Shown: one piece after another, positions 34,740 through 45,041 of the stretch
How the letters are laid out: each line of letters starts with the position of its first letter
How positions within the stretch are numbered: position 1 is the stretch's first letter
From: Pochonia chlamydosporia 170
Lineage: Eukaryota; Ascomycota; Sordariomycetes; Hypocreales; Clavicipitaceae
Reading direction: 5' to 3'
Assembly (NCBI RefSeq): GCF_001653235.2
Contig: NC_035794.1
Span: 2,046,001-2,110,000 of the forward strand
Length of the DNA: 64,000 nt
Notes under the pieces: generated by a model
Told to the model about the DNA's origin: nothing
The model's database searches: none
The model's input: only the letters and a program-made list of their open reading frames with translations
Made by a program: the position numbers and the translations under genes

Positions 34740-35879
34740 ATGCCTGGCTTGAGTTTCGCACTTTTGTTTCTCTCGAAGCTACCGAGATTCATTCGCGAAG
34801 CAATCATGCCCGATATGCTCATCCCCCCAATCGCGAATGATCCGTCCAAGGTCCAACTTTCGCGTATAAGTCACGTCTATTTTGAGCACCCAGACCTGAA
34901 CAAATTTAGAGAATTCGCAAAGGACTTTGGATTCATCGAAGTGGAAGCTGCTAAGGATCGTATCTATTTTCGTGGGTATGGGAGAGACCCGTACGTTTAC
35001 GTGGCTACCAGAAGCAAAGATGGCAAGCCTCGGTTTCTTGGACCGGCGTTTGTTGCGGCGTCAGAAGAGGAATTCAACAAGGCGAGCAGGCTTGAGGGAG
35101 CAAAAATTGCTGACTTGAAAGATGCCCCTGGTGGTGGCAAAATGGTTACATTTAGTCGCCCGGATGATACGTTCTTTCATGTGGCGTATGGACAGGAAGA
35201 GAGAGTCACGTCAGAAGAAGAGCCGACGGCGACCCATGAGCAACAAGGGGCATTCAACAAACCCTTTGACAAGCCGAGACTAGGTTCGTACTCATAGCCA
35301 GGGTTCTCTTTCGTCTTAAAACAGTATTACTAACGCATACCAGGGAAATTTCAACGTTATCACCCAGGCCCAGCACTCGTACACAAGTTGGGTCATTTCG
35401 GCTACGTTGTGCCCGACTTCGACGCCGAACTCAAATGGTATACGTCAAACTTCAACTTTGTGCCCTCCGACATTCTCTATCACTGGGACTTTTCCAACAT
35501 TGACGTATTAACATTTATGCACCTCGATCTCGGTGAAGAGTACTCAGACCATCACTGCTTCTTCATGCAAAGGGCAGAGCCGCACGTAAAAAAGACATTT
35601 GTTCACCATACGTCATATGAAGTAGCCGATTTTGATACCCAATTGCTAGGGCACGACTGGTTAGCCAAGAAGGGTTGGAAAAGTGTATGGGGCGTCGGCC
35701 GACATGTGCTTGGTAGTCAAATCTTTGACTATTGGGGCGATTCGAGCGGTTTCAAGATTGAGCACTACACTGATGGTGATGTTGTGAATACGCATACGCC
35801 GACGAAGAGAGATGTTGTTGGGCCGTTTTCAGTTTGGGGACCAGAAGTGCCGAAGGATTTTGGGGGTAAGGGCGTTTGA
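34740..35879 (+). CDS. Two-domain VOC extradiol dioxygenase-like protein
   Basis: Predicted non-haem Fe(II) enzyme that cleaves catechols next to the hydroxyl pair (meta cleavage). Exons 34740-35283 and 35344-35879 give 359 residues; the split codon makes Gly in LGKF. The N-terminal VOC module begins at VQLSRISHVYFEHPD. The C-terminal module carries the likely metal ligands: His199 in KLGHFGYVVPDFD, a His in FVHHTSYEVADFD, and Glu in FKIEHYTDGD. This matches catechol 2,3-dioxygenase or trihydroxytoluene-oxygenase-type proteins annotated in fungi. The first 22 residues before a second ATG (34806) are hydrophobic and could be a leader or 5' UTR. It opens a stretch of genes for aromatic degradation. 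Confidence 0.85.
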
Positions 35880-36432
35880 CGCTTTTGAGAGAATGAAATT
35901 GCGATTGGGTGTCAGATTACATAGAAATTAAAAATTCAATGTGTATTTATGGCCTTTTGGTCGAATCCATGCCGTCCGAATATGAGGCGACAGATCCAAA
36001 CTTGAACTTCTGGGCCAACACTAACAGTCGTGGTGTGCATGAATCTCAGTTGTCCGGCCCCAAGAAAATTCACAACCAGCTTGAAACGTAAAATATTTCG
36101 TATAAAAATGTGCTGCGGTAAAGGATTGAGTCAGAAAAACAAATGCGCCGATCGATTTTGTTGTCACACCACCGTCTTGTCAGCTCTGGTCAACATCACA
36201 CCACTCTCGGCTCCATTTCCGGATTCGTCCGCAAATCAGCCTCCAAGCCATCGACCCATTTCGGAATCCTCAGGATTGAATCAAGATATAAGTATATCAA
36301 CACTTTCTGCTTGCAATGGCTCTTTGGCTTTTATATTCGTCAAGATATTCAATAATTAAGCTACACGGCGTTCAAATATCGCTAGCTACTGTTGCAATTT
36401 CAATCCGACTTCATCACGATCCTCCATCAACA
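35880..36432. other. Intergenic region, no gene seen
   Basis: 3' flank of the dioxygenase and promoter of the small gene that follows. Overlapping short frames have no recognisable features. Confidence 0.5.
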
Positions 36433-36745
36433 ATGTCAGCCCCAGCGAGAGCCGTCGCCACCACAACCCGCTTCCGCAAGCCTCTTCTCGGCCTCATGTT
36501 TGGCACTTCAGGTTGGTTCAACCAAATGAATCCTGCCTTGTTGCAATTAAGTTTTTATTAACATTACGTTTAAAGCTATTGGTGTTGGCACTTATATCCG
36601 ATCTCAGCTCGTCACAAACTCCAACACCATGGACCGATTTTTCGCCTCATACAACACCCCAGAAAGTGAGGCTTCGAGGCAGAAAACTTTCGAGGGCCAC
36701 CCCGATCCAAGAACAAATCTTCTCAACTTCTTGAGTTGGAAATAA
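36433..36745 (+). CDS. Small 82-residue single-pass membrane protein, probably mitochondrial
   Basis: Exons 36433-36511 and 36576-36745, donor GTTGGT and acceptor TAAAG, joined in frame. The product starts with a basic, Ser/Thr/Ala-rich head (MSAPARAVATTTRFRKP), then a hydrophobic stretch LLGLMFGTSAIGVGTYI, then a polar tail ending NLLNFLSWK. The head fits a mitochondrial targeting sequence or a basic flank of an inner-membrane anchor, as in small accessory subunits of respiratory complexes. I do not recognise the family. The coherent spliced frame and N-terminal layout support a real gene. It appears unrelated in function to the aromatic genes around it. Confidence 0.6.
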
Positions 36746-37169
36746 AGTGTCTTTCTTTTTCTTTCTTTTGATAGCGGACCCATGGCCATGGGTATCGGGG
36801 AATGAGCACTTTTGCCTTGCTCGGTTTAGACGAAGCCGCGCTGCACATGCAGTCAGCAAACAATATTGTGAATTATGGCGCGCATACAGAGGAGTTGGCG
36901 TTTGATCTATGTACTAATAAAACAATGGCGATTAATTTTCTGGTTTCTGATGTTTACTTATTTCCGTCGCCGAATCCAGCTAAACACAGTTTTCAAGGTT
37001 CATCTGAATAGACGACAGAAACTGCAGCCACCTGGGATGAAGTGGTGCCTCAAAGTGAGAGATAATGTACTGAATATGTCGATCTGGCAGTGGTCCCTTT
37101 AGGGTTTCCTTCACTCCTTTAAACGATACTACATACCAGGACTAAGTATTCGCTACACGTGTGCGCTTT
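36746..37169. other. Intergenic region between convergent genes
   Basis: Gene-free. A GTAAGT donor inside the last codons of the minus-strand regulator (about 37184) means a further small exon of that gene could lie here. Confidence 0.45.
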
Positions 37170-39155
37170 TCATGGGATCAACTTACAGATAAGCAACCTC
37201 GACAAAGTCCAAGTCCTCGCAAACTGCTCCAATTGCAAGAGCAGTACCGATTCATGATGCTCAAGACTGGCTGAATGAGATGATAGTACTGTGCGTGACT
37301 TTGAATGAAGATGTACGAATATAAGTGCGGTGAAAATAATGAAACAGATTGCCGGATCTACACAGAGTGAATACGTTGGGTTCCACTGCGCCGAGATGGT
37401 CGCAATATCCTGCGCCGTCTCCAATATGTGTTGCCAAGCGAGGAGCCACTCCTCTCCTTCGTCGCAGTGGCCACAGCTCAATATGGCAATCAAGAGTTTT
37501 GCCATGTGCAGATGAAGAATTGTCACCATCCGAGCATGGTGCATCAGGGGCGCCTCGTTTTGCAGGGCGTTGCGCATAGGATTGAGGAAATGCGGCGGAA
37601 GAGAGAGCCTGAGTACAGAAAGTTGGTCCTGAAGGTCCTTCGGGCTGGTGGTATCCGCCGCTTTCTCTCTATTTAATAAGTATTGTCGCAAACCGCGTCC
37701 CACCCGCCGCATGGCCGTGACGGTAACTAAGTGAAGGTTGAACTCTGCTGTCTCTTGAGAATCTGAGGTTATGGACGGCAATATGTCTTTGAGGCAGCTC
37801 AAACGGGATGGCAGGAAGAGTGCTTCTGTTGGTCCCGCAAACTGATCCGGCATCTGTAAGCAAGATGCCGCAGTTGTGAGTAGGGAGGTATGAACGTTTT
37901 CTTCCTCGACCATGTACGGCGTTCCAGAGGCAAGATTCGCATAGGAATCAAGGCGGTATATGCACCACCATAAAAGTCGCCAGTCGTCGATTTCATTCTG
38001 GCTCATGTCTTGTCTGCCTGGGAAGACCCTTCGGCCAGTGTCAAACCGATCGAGGCCGATCCAGTACGCTATTCGAACGAGCTTTGCAATTCTCATCCAT
38101 GCTTGCTGTCCCGGAAACTGGTGGAATTCGTAAAACGAGAGTAGACAAGCCTTACGCAATTGATCTAACGATGGCGAGTTTCCAAATAACTCCTCTTGCA
38201 GAGCTCCCGAGCTCAATAGTCTCTCGATCAGACTTTCAAGCTCTGCCGGGTCGACGGAGGCAAACGTAAATTGCGTTAATTTCGCTGTAAGCAAGGTGAT
38301 TGTACGGGCCATATCCGCGTTTTGAGTGGAAATGATGAAGCCGTTTCGATCGGAAAACAGAGGAATAGCATGGTGAATGCTGGTCCAAAACTCATCTAAG
38401 CTAGATCATTGAGAAAATAAGAATCAGTCAACGTAGCTATCAGCACACGGAATTGGTGAATCGTACAGAAAGGCTTGCTCCTGAGCAGTGATACTAGCCT
38501 CAGAAGAGTTTGACGGAGTTGAAGCCAGGAACTGGTGGTGTTCAGTGAAGCTGTTGACATCTTGGACATCACTGATGGTGAAGTTGTGCCATGCATCATG
38601 GGGCTCAGATTCCTCCGAATGGTCGCCTCTTGGGTGTTTTCGACGGTTTCCTATAGAGTAGTCTTCTTATTAACTGGCTGAACTGCAATAAAGCTGTATT
38701 GAATATGACTTCCGTCACCAGGGCCAGAGTTGAGACCTACCAGAGCTGTGCCGTGCATTGTTTGGCCGCGAGGTGCCTCGGCGTGACCCTCGAGGAGGCC
38801 CAGGCTTACGACGAGCCGAGGAATAAGTGCATGTATCATCACGCTCTAAGCAGCGTGAGCATGTTGGTCGTCCTTGGTCGCCTGTAGATACACCATGTTA
38901 CTCATCCATTTCTCCCATAATGAAGGCAAGCGGAATTAGCAAGCTGCTCTCAACACACACGCTGCGGCAACTATTATACCAACATTTGACTTTCTTCCTA
39001 GAAATTCATTAGACGTGAAATTGAGTACTTGGTAGTATCCACCGATGGGATACTCACCGAATGCAGCTATCACACACTCTGGAGTTTGTCCCGGCCTGTG
39101 ATTGTGAGGTAGCTGGTTCTTCCGCAGCGCCGCGGGAGCTTCGCAATAATGCCAT
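37170..39155 (-). CDS. Zn2Cys6 transcription factor with fungal-specific middle homology region
   Basis: Nuclear regulator, probably of the neighbouring catabolic genes. Five exons: 39155-39058, 38997-38984 (14 bases), 38881-38741, 38650-38467 and 38400-37170, giving 555 residues. Spliced this way the zinc cluster reads CDSCIRKKVKCDQG then RPTCSRCLERDDTCTY, the exact Cys spacing of a binuclear cluster at residues 30-58. A basic linker KPGPPRGSRRG follows. The last exon has the fungal_trans domain, including LRKACLLSFYEFHQ, RIAYWIGLDRFD and DDWRLLWWCIYRLDSYANLASGTPY. Without the tiny exon the DNA-binding domain is lost. It is divergent from the FAH-family gene, whose start lies 463 bases away. 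The C-terminus may continue beyond a GTAAGT near 37184. Confidence 0.85.
38984..38997 (-). other. 14-base microexon in the zinc-cluster coding sequence
   Basis: Exon 2 of the Zn2Cys6 gene. It encodes only the KKVK of the zinc cluster plus a split Arg and Cys codon at its ends. The preceding intron has a GTGAGT donor and CTAAT branch; the following one has a GTTGGT donor. Confidence 0.65.
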
Positions 39156-39618
39156 TTCCACCTTGCAGCGCGGTCTGCCGTTGCCAAGTGCTGGGCAGCT
39201 TTACGACGATAATCCGATCGCTCAGATAACAAACATGGGGTATCACAAGATGAAGTTTGGAGTCAACGATGACAGAATCACTCCGAGGATGTCAAGCGCA
39301 ACATCCTCAACCACCGCAATATTGAACAAGACATGTGGAGACCTGGAAAGAAGGTGGGGCTTATAAGTTGCTCCGAAGCGAAAGATCCTCCGAACGTCCT
39401 CAACATGTTATCCACACTACACTATACGGGACAAACGAAAACTCGCAGGTATGCTGGTTGAAACAAGGAAAATGGGCTTAGTTTCGGAGTTGGAGACTAA
39501 ATTATGCATATGATCAACGGCATTGACCGACCATAAAATGAGAATTGTCCTCAGAACCGCGTACTTGCTGTAACAAAGGGACCAAAACTATTTCCATTAC
39601 ACTTTTAAAAAAAAAAAA
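39156..39618. promoter_or_regulatory. Divergent promoter region between regulator and FAH-family hydrolase
   Basis: 463 bases between the starts of two oppositely oriented genes, so probably a shared control region. It ends in a run of about 13 A just before the hydrolase ATG. I could not assign binding sites. Confidence 0.5.
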
Positions 39619-40707
39619 ATGACTGGGTTCTCACGATTGGTTCGTTTCACCTGCGAGGAAGACGACGGTTCTTACTTCGCTGACCTCGGTTCCAGCGTCG
39701 TGGAGCCGCCTTCTCAAGGCACAAAGCTGGAAGCATACCAGACCGTTGACGACCTCATCCAACAGAAAGATGTCAAGGTCGTAACTGTTCTCCAAGTAAG
39801 GAACTGAAGGAATTTGTTGCCAGCTACTGTAACTTACTAAAACCTGAAGCTTTTGGCGCCGCTACCGGTTGACGGGGTTCCGATATATTGCGTAGGCTTA
39901 AACTACCACAGCCACGCAAAAGAAGCTGGAGTGAGCCATCTAAACCTACAAAAAGCCCAAATGTATTCCGAAAAGACTAATGAGCCTTGAAAGCTCACCG
40001 TGCCCTCTTACCCACCGCTATGGACGAAACCTGCTGCGTCATTAGCACACCCCGGCGAGGCAATTCCCATCAATGACTTTTGCGCGAAAAGCTTGCTCGA
40101 CTACGAGGTGAATATGACGAATTCCTACATCGAATACAATTGCAAGTTGGCTCTACTGATCACCTCACTACCGTTAGGGGGAGCTTGTCTTCGTCACGTC
40201 AAAAGACTGCAAGGATGTATCGCCTCAAGATGCCGAGAATTACATACTAGGCTACACCGTCGGCAATGACATTAGTTGCAGAAAGTTTCAACTTCCGAGC
40301 AATTCCGGAGGTCAATTTTTCTTTGCCAAAGCATTTGATAAATTTGCACCGATCGGTCCTACGCTCATTAGTCCAGAACTTTTTGCCAACGGTTCAGGAT
40401 GTCAAGTCATAACAAAGGTTAACGGGCAAATTCGCCAGACGGCGGGCATTACAAAAGACATGATCTTTTCACCCCTCAAAGTGCTTAGTCACATGAGTCA
40501 GGGTAAGTTAATACGATTGCCATCGTCTTGATATCTTGCTGATTACTCGTAGGTACAACGATCCCAGCTGGCACAGCGGTAATGACAGGAACGGCAGCGG
40601 GGGTCGGAGCTTTCCTAAAGCCAAAGACATTTCTCCGAGACGGTGATGTGGTAGAGATACAAATGGAAAAGGTGGGGATTTTGAAAAACGAGATTTCTTT
40701 CAAGTAG
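39619..40707 (+). CDS. Fumarylacetoacetate hydrolase-family protein
   Basis: Cleaves or decarboxylates beta-diketo acids formed after aromatic ring opening. Five exons (39619-39795, 39850-39930, 39994-40107, 40178-40502, 40553-40707) give 283 residues. Conserved FAH blocks: YCVGLNYHSHAKEAG, LWTKPAASLAHPG, the metal-binding LLDYEGELVFV (Glu-x-Glu), GYTVGNDISCR with the metal Asp, and FDKFAPIGP. The C-terminus has GTAAGVGAFLKPKTFLRDGD. Metal ligands look intact. Substrate cannot be told between fumarylpyruvate, acylpyruvates and 2-hydroxyhepta-2,4-dienedioate-type compounds. The neighbouring ring hydroxylase and extradiol dioxygenase favour a meta-cleavage product. Confidence 0.9.
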
Positions 40708-41181
40708 GTAGGCATAAACAGTTCAAGGACGTTGCCGGGGTTCATATCTAACAGGCATTAGAGTAACTACACTTTCTCGAATAGTGGTTGTGATTCAGCA
40801 CGTTATAATAAGCTTAGCCACTAGGTGGTTCTAAATTCCACTTATATATTTACTGTCGGAGGGCTTGGGGGAATAGAAGTAGAAACACAAGTGGATGCAT
40901 TATTAGACAAGTCAGAATTGTATTAAATACATCTTCCGAAGACAAACATCACCGCAGCCCAACTCGTGACTACCGAGCCGCAATCAAGGGACGTAGATGC
41001 ATCGGTTAAGCTAGATTACCTTTCATTCTCCATCAAACTGGCATCAATCCTCTTGTGGCGCACCAGGCAAGTTACATATGAACAGAGGCAAATTTAGATA
41101 TTTTCTTCAGACTAAAAACTTGCTATGATACAAAATCTAACATCTATTTCCACCATTTTAGTAGCCCCTTAACGAGCTGTG
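40708..41181. other. Intergenic region between convergent genes
   Basis: 3' flanks of the FAH-family gene and the flavin monooxygenase. AT-rich; no gene seen. Confidence 0.55.
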
Positions 41182-43224
41182 CTATTCGATCCTATGATTA
41201 AGTTTCTCCCCTAGCAGTCTCAAACACTCTGCCAGCTCCGAGGTACTCTTCGCACAAGCAAAGACAAACAGATCTGGTCGAACGATGGCGAACCTTGTGG
41301 ATTGACCAAGCCGATTCAGATACGCACCCGCATCGTAGCTGCCATGACATCCGACACCATCGTCCTGGCTAGGACTATACTGATAAAACATGTCCATCCC
41401 ACTGTGCTCAAGATTCTGAGAATCTTGAACTGTTCGAATATGAGGACTCAGGAGCAATATGGATTCCTCCGACAAAACTGATGCATCAAGGCGAGCATTC
41501 AAAATAGCCTTCTTCGCCTCGTTGTAGAACTTGTCGGATTCCACGCTTGTAGTCATTACGATCAGTGTAAATGCGCTCCTCGATCTCCCAAGAAGAACGT
41601 CAGACAGAACCGGAGCCTTTGCCAGCGTCGACCACATATAAATCTGCGCCATTCGACCCCCTCCATGATGACTCTGCACGAAGAATCCCCCGGTAGTGTC
41701 AGAAAAGCCTCTGCGTTCTTTCTGACTCTGGGGATCTAGTCTGCGAGGAAACAACTCAGCCCAGTCGAGAAACATTTGGAATTTCAAAACCAGAAGCGCC
41801 CATAGAGGTGTCTGCTTGTTGCACAACCGACCATTTAGCATCGAGAAGAAGGCAGCGTCGTCAACACTTCTCCTTCGCTCTAGTGCCCAGGAGGTGAGAA
41901 GACTCTGAGCAGAAGTGGTGTCTTTGATGTTGCAGCCGTCACGACGTACAAGTAAGGACAGTCGCCACGCCAGTTGATGTGCGTCGCGTAAGCCACTTGC
42001 TATGCCTTGACCTGCAAACGGGGGAAATACGTGTGCTGCGTCGCCGATGAGGATTGTGCGCTTGTCGAACCACCGATTCACGACTTTATGAGTAAATCTG
42101 TATGGTCGGCAGCGAAGAATGGTGATGCAGTCTCGTGGGTATGTTACCGGCTGCGAGAGCTTGTAGCCCTGGTCGTCTCGTTCACGAGTAATCATTGGCG
42201 TGATATGGTCCCAGAGAAGTTCCTCCGCCTTGACGGAATCATCGATATCGTCTTGTCGAAACTCGTGGCGCCATAATCGTTCCTCGTGTGGTCCAAATCT
42301 TCCGGCAGCCGTGGCCTTCCCCGGTGGACTGCAGAAATGCCATCCTTTAGGCCAAAATAAGTCGTATACATCATCCGGCGTGTACCCTTCATTCCATAGC
42401 GGAAATTCAGGGTGGCTTTGGCGACTTGGTAGCGATATCTTCAAGTTCGCAGCTACCCACGTCCCATCATACGGATAGGTTCCATATTCTTGCCTGATAC
42501 CTGCAGAAGGTTCAAGAAAATGCTTTCTCACAACCCCTGCTTTGCCATCTGCCCCAACCAGCCACTGAGAAGTTAAGCGATGTGCCTTGTTGTCATGGTC
42601 CACGTATTCAATGGTTGGAGGGTCCTCTGACAGCCTAGACGTCACGGTACATCCCTTGCGGAGTGTACACCAAGGAGATTCTTGTACTTTGCTTCTCAAC
42701 ACGCTTTCTGTTGTGTGTTAGTCGGTCGTATGAACCGGGTGCTGACTCTTCATACCTAATCTTGGTTGTATTTGAAGAATTCCCTCGGGGACCACCTGCT
42801 CCAGCGAGTTTGAAGAGCCGATTCTTAAAGAGAAAAAAGGTTTGGAGCTGAATGATGTTTGATGAAAATGAACCTTGTCCACTTCTGCGCCCTACTTGGT
42901 TAACTCCCAACGGCACAACGATGGATGGCGTTCATTGCACCACGTACCATGTCCAATATATGACAGCTGGTCTCCCAAGCCCAAGAGGTGTAATATTCTT
43001 ACAGCATCTCCAGTCAAGTACACGCCTCGAGGGTCAGAAGTAATTTCCTGTTCTTTTTCCAAAATGACAGACTATATGATCTGTTAGACATACCGTTTCA
43101 GCAACATGTTTAAATCTCATGGTGTACCAACTCGGATGTGAAATCTGGCAAGGGATAGTGCCAAAGTAAGCCCGGCTGGGCCAGCTCCAACAACAGCAAC
43201 CTCAGTGGTTTCCGTCTTTTCCAT
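41182..43224 (-). CDS. FAD-dependent aromatic hydroxylase, MhpA/TfdB-like
   Basis: Ring hydroxylase predicted to turn a phenolic acid into a catechol for the nearby extradiol dioxygenase. Four exons (43224-43132, 43071-42948, 42884-42756, 42707-41182) give 623 residues. Motifs: VAVVGAGPAGLTLALSLARF (FAD loop), ITSDPRGVYLTGDAVRILH (typical of 3-(3-hydroxyphenyl)propionate hydroxylases), QWLVGADGKAGVVRKHFLE (DG motif) and RTILIGDAAHVFPPFAGQG (GD motif). The spliced region reads IGHEVDKVHFHQTSF and VVPEGILQIQPRLE, matching the family and confirming the joins. The first intron uses a GTTGGT donor. The long C-terminal part resembles the thioredoxin-like cap. It is divergent from the NAD(P)-binding gene. 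Confidence 0.9.
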
Positions 43225-43780
43225 GGTATAGCGAATGTTAACTGCTTCATCAGCTTCGGTGGACCAGGAGGATAGCGGTGAAGTATTAATATGCCCTACT
43301 TGTTGAACGGCGCGGCAAATAACGTACACTTGTGTACTTTGTTCCTAAGGCACATTTAAGGTCAATGGCAGCAAGGTATGGGCAATTACAGGCCATGCAG
43401 ATTGTTCCGAGGCTTGTTGCCCATCCAGTATGCATCTATCGGAGCATCTTCATCGGAGCATCTTCTTGATGTGGGGCTTCATTTTGCATGGAGTGTACTT
43501 GGACTTGTCTCATGGGAATTTGGCGGAAAATCAGATGATGGCCAGGGATGCAATCAAATTGTTTAAATGATGAATAAGTGATTCCGTCATTTAATCTGCC
43601 AATGCGGATGGGCTGGCTGATGGTCGACATGCTCAAGTTATCGAAGGGGTTGCACCAATACGGGTTCTCTGATATCGTTCTTATATTTACCAAGGTCCGG
43701 GCAATGATATGATGGGAATTGCCATTTCCTATCCCCCTTACGAGAACCTCGTCTGTGTTCTCTATTCGTGGTGAACAATA
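43225..43780. promoter_or_regulatory. Divergent promoter region between hydroxylase and NAD(P)-binding gene
   Basis: 556 bases between two outward-facing starts; probable shared control region. It includes a near-direct duplication ATCGGAGCATCTTC at about 43439-43466. No binding site assigned. Confidence 0.5.
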
Positions 43781-44613
43781 ATGAAGGTCATCGTCCTCGG
43801 TGCAACCGGACGCCTCGGCTCGCGGATTCTACCAGCTCTGGTCGCTCATGGTCACCAAGCCGTAGCTTTTGTCCGAAGCCCCTCAAAAATTCCTCCCGTC
43901 GTTTTGCAACAACTGGCAGGAGTGGTGACGGGTGACGCATCTTCAAAGGAAGACATTGCTCATGCCATCGTCGACAACGACTGCGACGCCCTCGTCAACA
44001 CAGCGGGCTATGCCGCCACCGCACCATGGAAAAGAACCGACTTTCTAAAAATATTCGCAGCGGCTGTGAATGCGTCTGTCGAAGTGGGACGACAACGTGG
44101 AAAGCCACTGCGCGCCTGGTTCCTGGGCGGCTTTGGCATGTTGGACACATTGGATCCGAGATACATGATAATTGACTAGTGAGAAGTATATCCCAGGACA
44201 TGTATGAGGCGGGACGTGACAGACTAATATTCAGTTTTAGCATTCATGTAAAGCCAGAACATCGTATCAATCTAGAATTACTTCTTAACCAACAAAAGTC
44301 AGACCTAGCCTGGTCCTTTCTTTGCCCATCGATAATGCAGCCCCTGACGAGCACTGCCGCTTTCCCACCGGATATCCGATCGACCGGCAACTTGATGGCC
44401 TCTACAAAAACGCCTCCAGGATGGACGGACGGCTTCAGTACAGTGCCCGTGATTGGGACCTACTTGAATGTGCTGAGTCAAATTTCGTTATACACAACTA
44501 CCCTGGAAGAGAATGCCGATTTTATTGCCCAAGATCTGGAGACGGGGATGAACAGCCAGTGGCTGTTCTCGAAAGTCGGAGTGCGTCAGAAACACCGTAT
44601 TCCTACAATGTAA
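43781..44613 (+). CDS. NAD(P)-binding Rossmann protein (NmrA/SDR-a like)
   Basis: Exons 43781-44178 and 44241-44613 (donor GTGAGA, branch CTAAT) give 256 residues. The head KVIVLGATGRLGSRILPAL is a clear NADPH-binding loop; VVTGDASSKEDI and DALVNTAGYAA follow as expected. ARAWF-like AWFLGGFGMLDTLDP and WSFLCPSIMQPL correspond to later strands. The usual YxxxK catalytic pair of classical short-chain dehydrogenases is not evident, so it belongs with NAD(P)H-binding or epimerase-like proteins whose reaction is hard to predict. A role in the adjacent aromatic pathway is inferred from position only. Confidence 0.8.
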
Positions 44614-45041
44614 GTACGGTATATTCTGCAATTTGGAATTTGGAATTAAGCAGCCTCAGCTGAGAGTCTCGGCGCAAATTCTGTCCGACGGCCTAATATC
44701 GTTTTGCCAGAACGAGGCAATAAATAAGCATAATGGCGCAGCGGACGCCATACTGTTGCGCCATCAATAGCTATGACATGCCCTAATTGGACAATTGCAA
44801 GGCCTGAATGGTTGCCTCCAATAATAATCATCACCGGGAACCGAAGGGCTGGTGGCTGTTTTGCCATGAATCAGCACATGTGGCCCAGCTGAAACAAAAC
44901 ATCTGGTTATTGACCAACACCAGTGCTGACTATCTACATGTCATCAGTCAGCTAGAGGTTAGATGACTAGTTAAATATACAGCGATTCTTCGATATTCTT
45001 CCTGTATCACATTTTCCGCTCTTATCCGACCAAGACACAGT
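44614..45041. other. Intergenic region, promoter of second regulator
   Basis: No gene seen. Confidence 0.5.

Noticed and set aside
39607..39619. A-run before the FAH-family start as a poly-A insertion scar
   Set aside because: Homopolymer runs near starts are common in these fungi; no target-site duplication seen.
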